From: Clostridia bacterium | GTDB taxonomy: Bacteria > Bacillota > Clostridia > Christensenellales > CAG-1252 | Assembly: GCA_009928745.1 (NCBI GenBank) | Contig: SACC01000007.1 | Location: forward strand, 1-16,489 | Direction: 5' to 3' | Length of the DNA stretch: 16,489 nucleotides | Shown: positions 14,216-16,489 of the stretch, piece by piece | Layout: each line of letters opens with the position of its first letter | Numbering within the stretch: position 1 is the first letter of the stretch | Program-made: the position numbers and the translations under genes | The notes under the pieces: model-generated | Seen by the model: the letters and a program-made list of their open reading frames with translations, nothing else | What the model was told of the DNA's origin: nothing | Database searches by the model: none

Positions 14216-14233
14216 TATGTATGATTATACATA
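14216..14233. repeat. Inverted repeat in the OFA transporter leader
   Basis: TATGTAT (14216-14222) and ATACATA (14227-14233) are inverted copies with a GATT centre. They lie just after the expected start of transcription and end 4 nt before the ribosome binding site AAGGAG (14238-14243). It may be an operator or a weak hairpin affecting translation. Confidence 0.6.
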
Positions 14234-14250
14234 AGATAAGGAGAGAGCAG

Positions 14251-15516
14251 ATGATTAAAGAACCGAAAAGAATTATACCTGTAATTGCAAGTATTGCTAT
14301 ACAGATGTGTCTTGGAACAGCGTATATTTGGAGCGTATTCCAGACAGGCATCGCAGCCTATTTATTTAAAGGCAACAGCGCGAATGCGCTATTGACTTTC
14401 TCCTTGCTACTAGCTGTTCTTACTGTCGGTAGCACTATTGGAGGAAAGATTCAACAAAAAATTGGTACAAGAAAGATTATAATTATCGGAGGAATTGTGC
14501 TTGCTCTAGGTTTCTTCTTATCCTCATTTGTAAAACCCGATTTTGGCTGGGTTATCTGGATAACCTATGGAATTATCGGCGGTATAGGTATGGGATTCAT
14601 TTATTCTACCTCAATCGCTTGTTGTCAAAAATGGTTCCCCGATAAGCGCGGCATGATAACCGGTATAATAGTATCCGCGCTAGGCTTCGGCGGTGTAATA
14701 TTTACTCCGATTGCGCGCTCAATAATTAAGTCGCTTGGTAATGGCGCAGCAGGTATCGGAGAGCTGTATACATTCGCAATCCTTGCGGGTATATTCTTAA
14801 TTGTTTGCACAGTGGGAGGCATTTTTATTGTAGATCCGCCCAGCGGTTACTCGCCCAAAGGCTGGATAGCTCCCGAGCCTAAGAAGGGCACCTTTGTTCA
14901 ACACTTTAACACTCAAGAAATGTTGAAGACGTCTCAATTCTATTTTGTTACAGTTACCTTTATGTTAGCTTGTATGGCGGGACTTATGATGATAGGTTTG
15001 GCCAGTCAAATAGCGATAGCCAAAGGAATTGCGGTCGAAGTAGCTACAATAGGCATAATGATAATATCCATTTCTAATTCTTTCGGCAGATTGTTTTGGG
15101 GCTGGATGTCAGATAAACTTGGCAGGCGCAATACAATATTCGCACTATTACTTGCAACATCAGTGCTTATAATAGTTGTCAATTTTGTAAGCGGCTACTG
15201 GATATTTGCGCTGATTGCGTTAGTAGGCTTCGCATACGGCGGTTTCCTTGGCAATTTCCCCGCCCTTACTGCCGATTACTTCGGTTCGAAGAATATGAGT
15301 ATGAATTACGGCGTTGTCCTTTTAGGCTTTGGCGCGGGCGCAATTGCGTCCTCGTATATTGCAGGATACTTTAAAGACATAGCAAAAAATGATATAAGCC
15401 TTATGTTCCCGGCATTCATAATAGCTTCTGCGGCAGCGCTTATCGGCGCAGTCCTTATGCTGCTCATTAAGCATCCAAAAGCAAAAGCGGTTAACGCTCC
15501 TGAAATCAAAGAATAA
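14251..15516 (+). CDS. OFA-type MFS transporter (oxalate/formate antiporter family)
   Basis: 421-residue carrier of the major facilitator superfamily with about 12 membrane helices. The block G-I-G-M-G-F-I-Y-S-T (111-120) followed by C-Q-K-W-F-P-D-K-R-G (125-134) is typical of the oxalate:formate antiporter (OFA) family, as is L-G-T-A-Y-I-W-S-V-F in helix 1 (21-30). F-W-G-W-M-S-D-K-L-G-R-R is the MFS signature in the loop of the second half. OFA members move small carboxylates; the substrate here cannot be read off, and no oxalyl-CoA or formyl-CoA gene is next to it. The open frame starts at 14221, but AAGGAG 7 nt before the ATG at 14251 and the start of helix 1 support 14251. It is a single-gene unit between two terminator-like structures. 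Confidence 0.88.
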   Translation: MIKEPKRIIPVIASIAIQMCLGTAYIWSVFQTGIAAYLFKGNSANALLTFSLLLAVLTVGSTIGGKIQQKIGTRKIIIIGGIVLALGFFLSSFVKPDFGWVIWITYGIIGGIGMGFIYSTSIACCQKWFPDKRGMITGIIVSALGFGGVIFTPIARSIIKSLGNGAAGIGELYTFAILAGIFLIVCTVGGIFIVDPPSGYSPKGWIAPEPKKGTFVQHFNTQEMLKTSQFYFVTVTFMLACMAGLMMIGLASQIAIAKGIAVEVATIGIMIISISNSFGRLFWGWMSDKLGRRNTIFALLLATSVLIIVVNFVSGYWIFALIALVGFAYGGFLGNFPALTADYFGSKNMSMNYGVVLLGFGAGAIASSYIAGYFKDIAKNDISLMFPAFIIASAAALIGAVLMLLIKHPKAKAVNAPEIKE

Positions 15517-15539
15517 CAAAAAATATAAACACATTAACA

Positions 15540-15598
15540 AAACAGCCGGACAGTGATATGAACTCCAAAGAAGGGGTAACATTTCATGCCGGCTGTTT
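15540..15598 (+). terminator. Long-range hairpin after the OFA gene, possible terminator
   Basis: A perfect 10-bp stem (aaacagccgg 15540-15549 / ccggctgttt 15589-15598) encloses 39 nt. Inside, atgaa/ttcat and ctcc/gggg can pair, giving a branched or stacked structure. No long T-run follows, so it is not a classical terminator, though it is the only candidate behind the OFA gene. Confidence 0.45.
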
Positions 15599-15635
15599 GC
15601 TGTTAGCTATTATTTTATACACATGGTGTAAATAA

Positions 15636-15664
15636 TTGTATAAATTGGCGGGTTATGTTAGAAT
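15636..15664 (+). promoter_or_regulatory. Promoter of the chromate-transporter pair
   Basis: TTGTAT (15636-15641), a 17-bp spacer and TAGAAT (15659-15664), with TG one base before the -10 box. Transcription would start near 15671, only about 6 nt before the ATG at 15677. Confidence 0.65.
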
Positions 15665-15676
15665 AATTGTGTTGTT

Positions 15677-16390
15677 ATGGAAAAAACATTGCGTAACTAT
15701 TTTAAAATATTTATAACTTTTATTAGGATTAGTTTATTCACCTTCGGCGGCGGATACACTATGATTTCTCTTTTGCAAATCGAGCTGGTCATAAAAAAGA
15801 AGTGGATTAATGAAGGAGAGTTTATGAGCGTGGTGGCGATTGCCGAGTCTACGCCGGGACCGATTGCGATTAATTGCGCGACCTATGTAGGGTATAAGAT
15901 GCTTGGATTTTTGGGCTCAATCGTTGCAACAATCGCAGTTATACTACCATCTTTTGCCATTATCTATGGTATTTCGCTGGTATTTAATAGATTTTTAGAG
16001 TTTGAACTTGTAGCAAAAGCCTTTATGGGAATAAAAGCTGCGGTAGCGGTGCTAATAATCGCCGCAGGGCTCAGAATGATAAAAAAGAGCAAAAAAAGCG
16101 TTTTAGCCCTCGTACTTTTTGTGTTGGCTGCGGCAGCACTTGCCGTATTAAATATTTTTGCAGTTAATTTTTCTTCCGTATATTTAATCCTTATCGGCGG
16201 TATTGTCGGCGTATTAGTGATGGCGTTCAAGGAGACCATTAATAAAACAAAGAAAAACATGGAAACAAACGAAGCGACAGAGGAGAAAACACCTATTAAT
16301 ATAAACGAGGATACAACGGGCGAAACAGATGTAATAACAGATAATAATAATCAAGTAATTAAGGAGGACAAAACAGATGATTTATCTTGA
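15677..16390 (+). CDS. Chromate transporter family protein, first half of a split pair
   Basis: 237-residue membrane protein of the CHR (ChrA-like) family, a half-size form that works as a pair with a second gene. The marks F-T-F-G-G-G-Y-T-M-I (21-30) and E-S-T-P-G-P-I-A-I-N (57-66) are those of the family, with five to six hydrophobic helices up to residue 184. ChrA exports chromate in some bacteria; other members may carry other anions, so chromate specificity is not shown here. The last 50 residues (187-237) form a polar tail rich in Asn, Thr, Asp, Glu and Lys, unusual for a half-CHR protein, normally about 180-190 residues. There is no clear ribosome binding site. The end of the gene overlaps the start of the second half by 14 bp. 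Confidence 0.88.
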   Translation: MEKTLRNYFKIFITFIRISLFTFGGGYTMISLLQIELVIKKKWINEGEFMSVVAIAESTPGPIAINCATYVGYKMLGFLGSIVATIAVILPSFAIIYGISLVFNRFLEFELVAKAFMGIKAAVAVLIIAAGLRMIKKSKKSVLALVLFVLAAAALAVLNIFAVNFSSVYLILIGGIVGVLVMAFKETINKTKKNMETNEATEEKTPININEDTTGETDVITDNNNQVIKEDKTDDLS

Positions 16391-16489
16391 AATATTCTGG
16401 TCTTTCTTTAAAGTCGGGCTGTTTGCGTTCGGCGGCGGATATGGCTTAATAGCTATGATTAAGCAAGAAGTTTTAGCAAAGGGCTGGCT
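16377..16489 (+). CDS. Chromate transporter family protein, second half of a split pair (3' end cut off)
   Basis: Only the first 37 codons are in the window. They begin M-I-Y-L-E-I-F-W and contain F-K-V-G-L-F-A-F-G-G-G-Y-G, the conserved N-terminal helix and F-G-G-G-Y motif of the CHR family, then a second short helix ending near K-G-W. AAGGAGG (16361-16367) is 9 nt before the ATG, much stronger than the site of the first half. The gene overlaps the end of the upstream partner by 14 bp in another frame, so the two are co-transcribed and probably made in fixed proportion. The rest of the gene runs off the window. Confidence 0.88.
   Translation, partial: MIYLEIFWSFFKVGLFAFGGGYGLIAMIKQEVLAKGW

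Noticed and set aside
15540..15598. Integron attC site or insertion-sequence remnant
   Set aside because: No integrase or transposase remains nearby and the core-site motifs of attC are not visible; a simple inverted repeat is all that can be shown.

Overview
This 16.5 kb window looks like chromosomal DNA from a low-GC, Gram-positive-type bacterium, most likely an uncultured clostridium-like member of the Bacillota. The reasons are the AT-rich intergenic DNA, strong AGGAGG-type ribosome binding sites, sigma-A-like promoters with T/A-rich -10 boxes, lipobox lipoproteins, a LytTR/DUF3021 pair and a LemA/TPM pair. UGA is a normal stop codon (it ends rocD, the phosphatase and the LytTR gene), so the genetic code is standard bacterial. 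I cannot name a genus from sequence alone. I see no rRNA, tRNA, transposase, phage gene or CRISPR array.

Layout. (1) 1-1553, plus strand: the end of a flavodoxin gene, then a membrane-anchored choloylglycine-hydrolase-like (Ntn) enzyme; a bidirectional terminator follows. (2) 1698-5210, minus strand: ornithine aminotransferase (rocD) with its own promoter and a roughly 130-nt leader, then, transcribed towards it, an Atg22/UMF1-type MFS transporter and an IphP-like protein tyrosine phosphatase in one operon. (3) 5347-6280, plus strand: a cytoplasmic zinc-dependent phospholipase C family protein, divergent from the transporter; the two promoters overlap almost symmetrically. (4) 6328-7389, minus strand: a DUF2804 protein with its own promoter. 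(5) 7613-10563, plus strand: a consensus promoter with a palindrome in its spacer, driving a coiled-coil lipoprotein, a LytTR regulator, a DUF3021 membrane protein and probably a lipoprotein metallophosphoesterase. (6) 10608-11932: a DEAD-box RNA helicase whose short leader holds a terminator-like hairpin just before the ribosome binding site. (7) 11933-12281: gene-free DNA with three hairpins and a promoter. (8) 12282-14029: an operon of a small 3-TM protein, a LemA protein and a TPM-domain lipoprotein. (9) 14251-15513: an OFA-type MFS transporter. (10) 15677 to the end: a two-gene (split) chromate-transporter pair, the second gene cut off by the window edge.

How the genes may work together. 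The window is a set of short, mostly independent operons, many for envelope and transport functions: three carrier systems, four membrane-anchored or lipoprotein enzymes or adaptors, and two phosphatases. The most system-like unit is region 5, where a LytTR DNA-binding protein is translationally coupled to a four-helix membrane protein, the arrangement of regulator/membrane-inhibitor pairs in streptococci. It is preceded by an uncharacterised helical lipoprotein and followed by a lipoprotein phosphoesterase.

Several long reading frames start too far upstream. Ribosome binding sites place the real starts of the transporter, phospholipase, DUF2804, lipoprotein, helicase, LemA, TPM and OFA genes at internal ATG codons, and these starts are used below.
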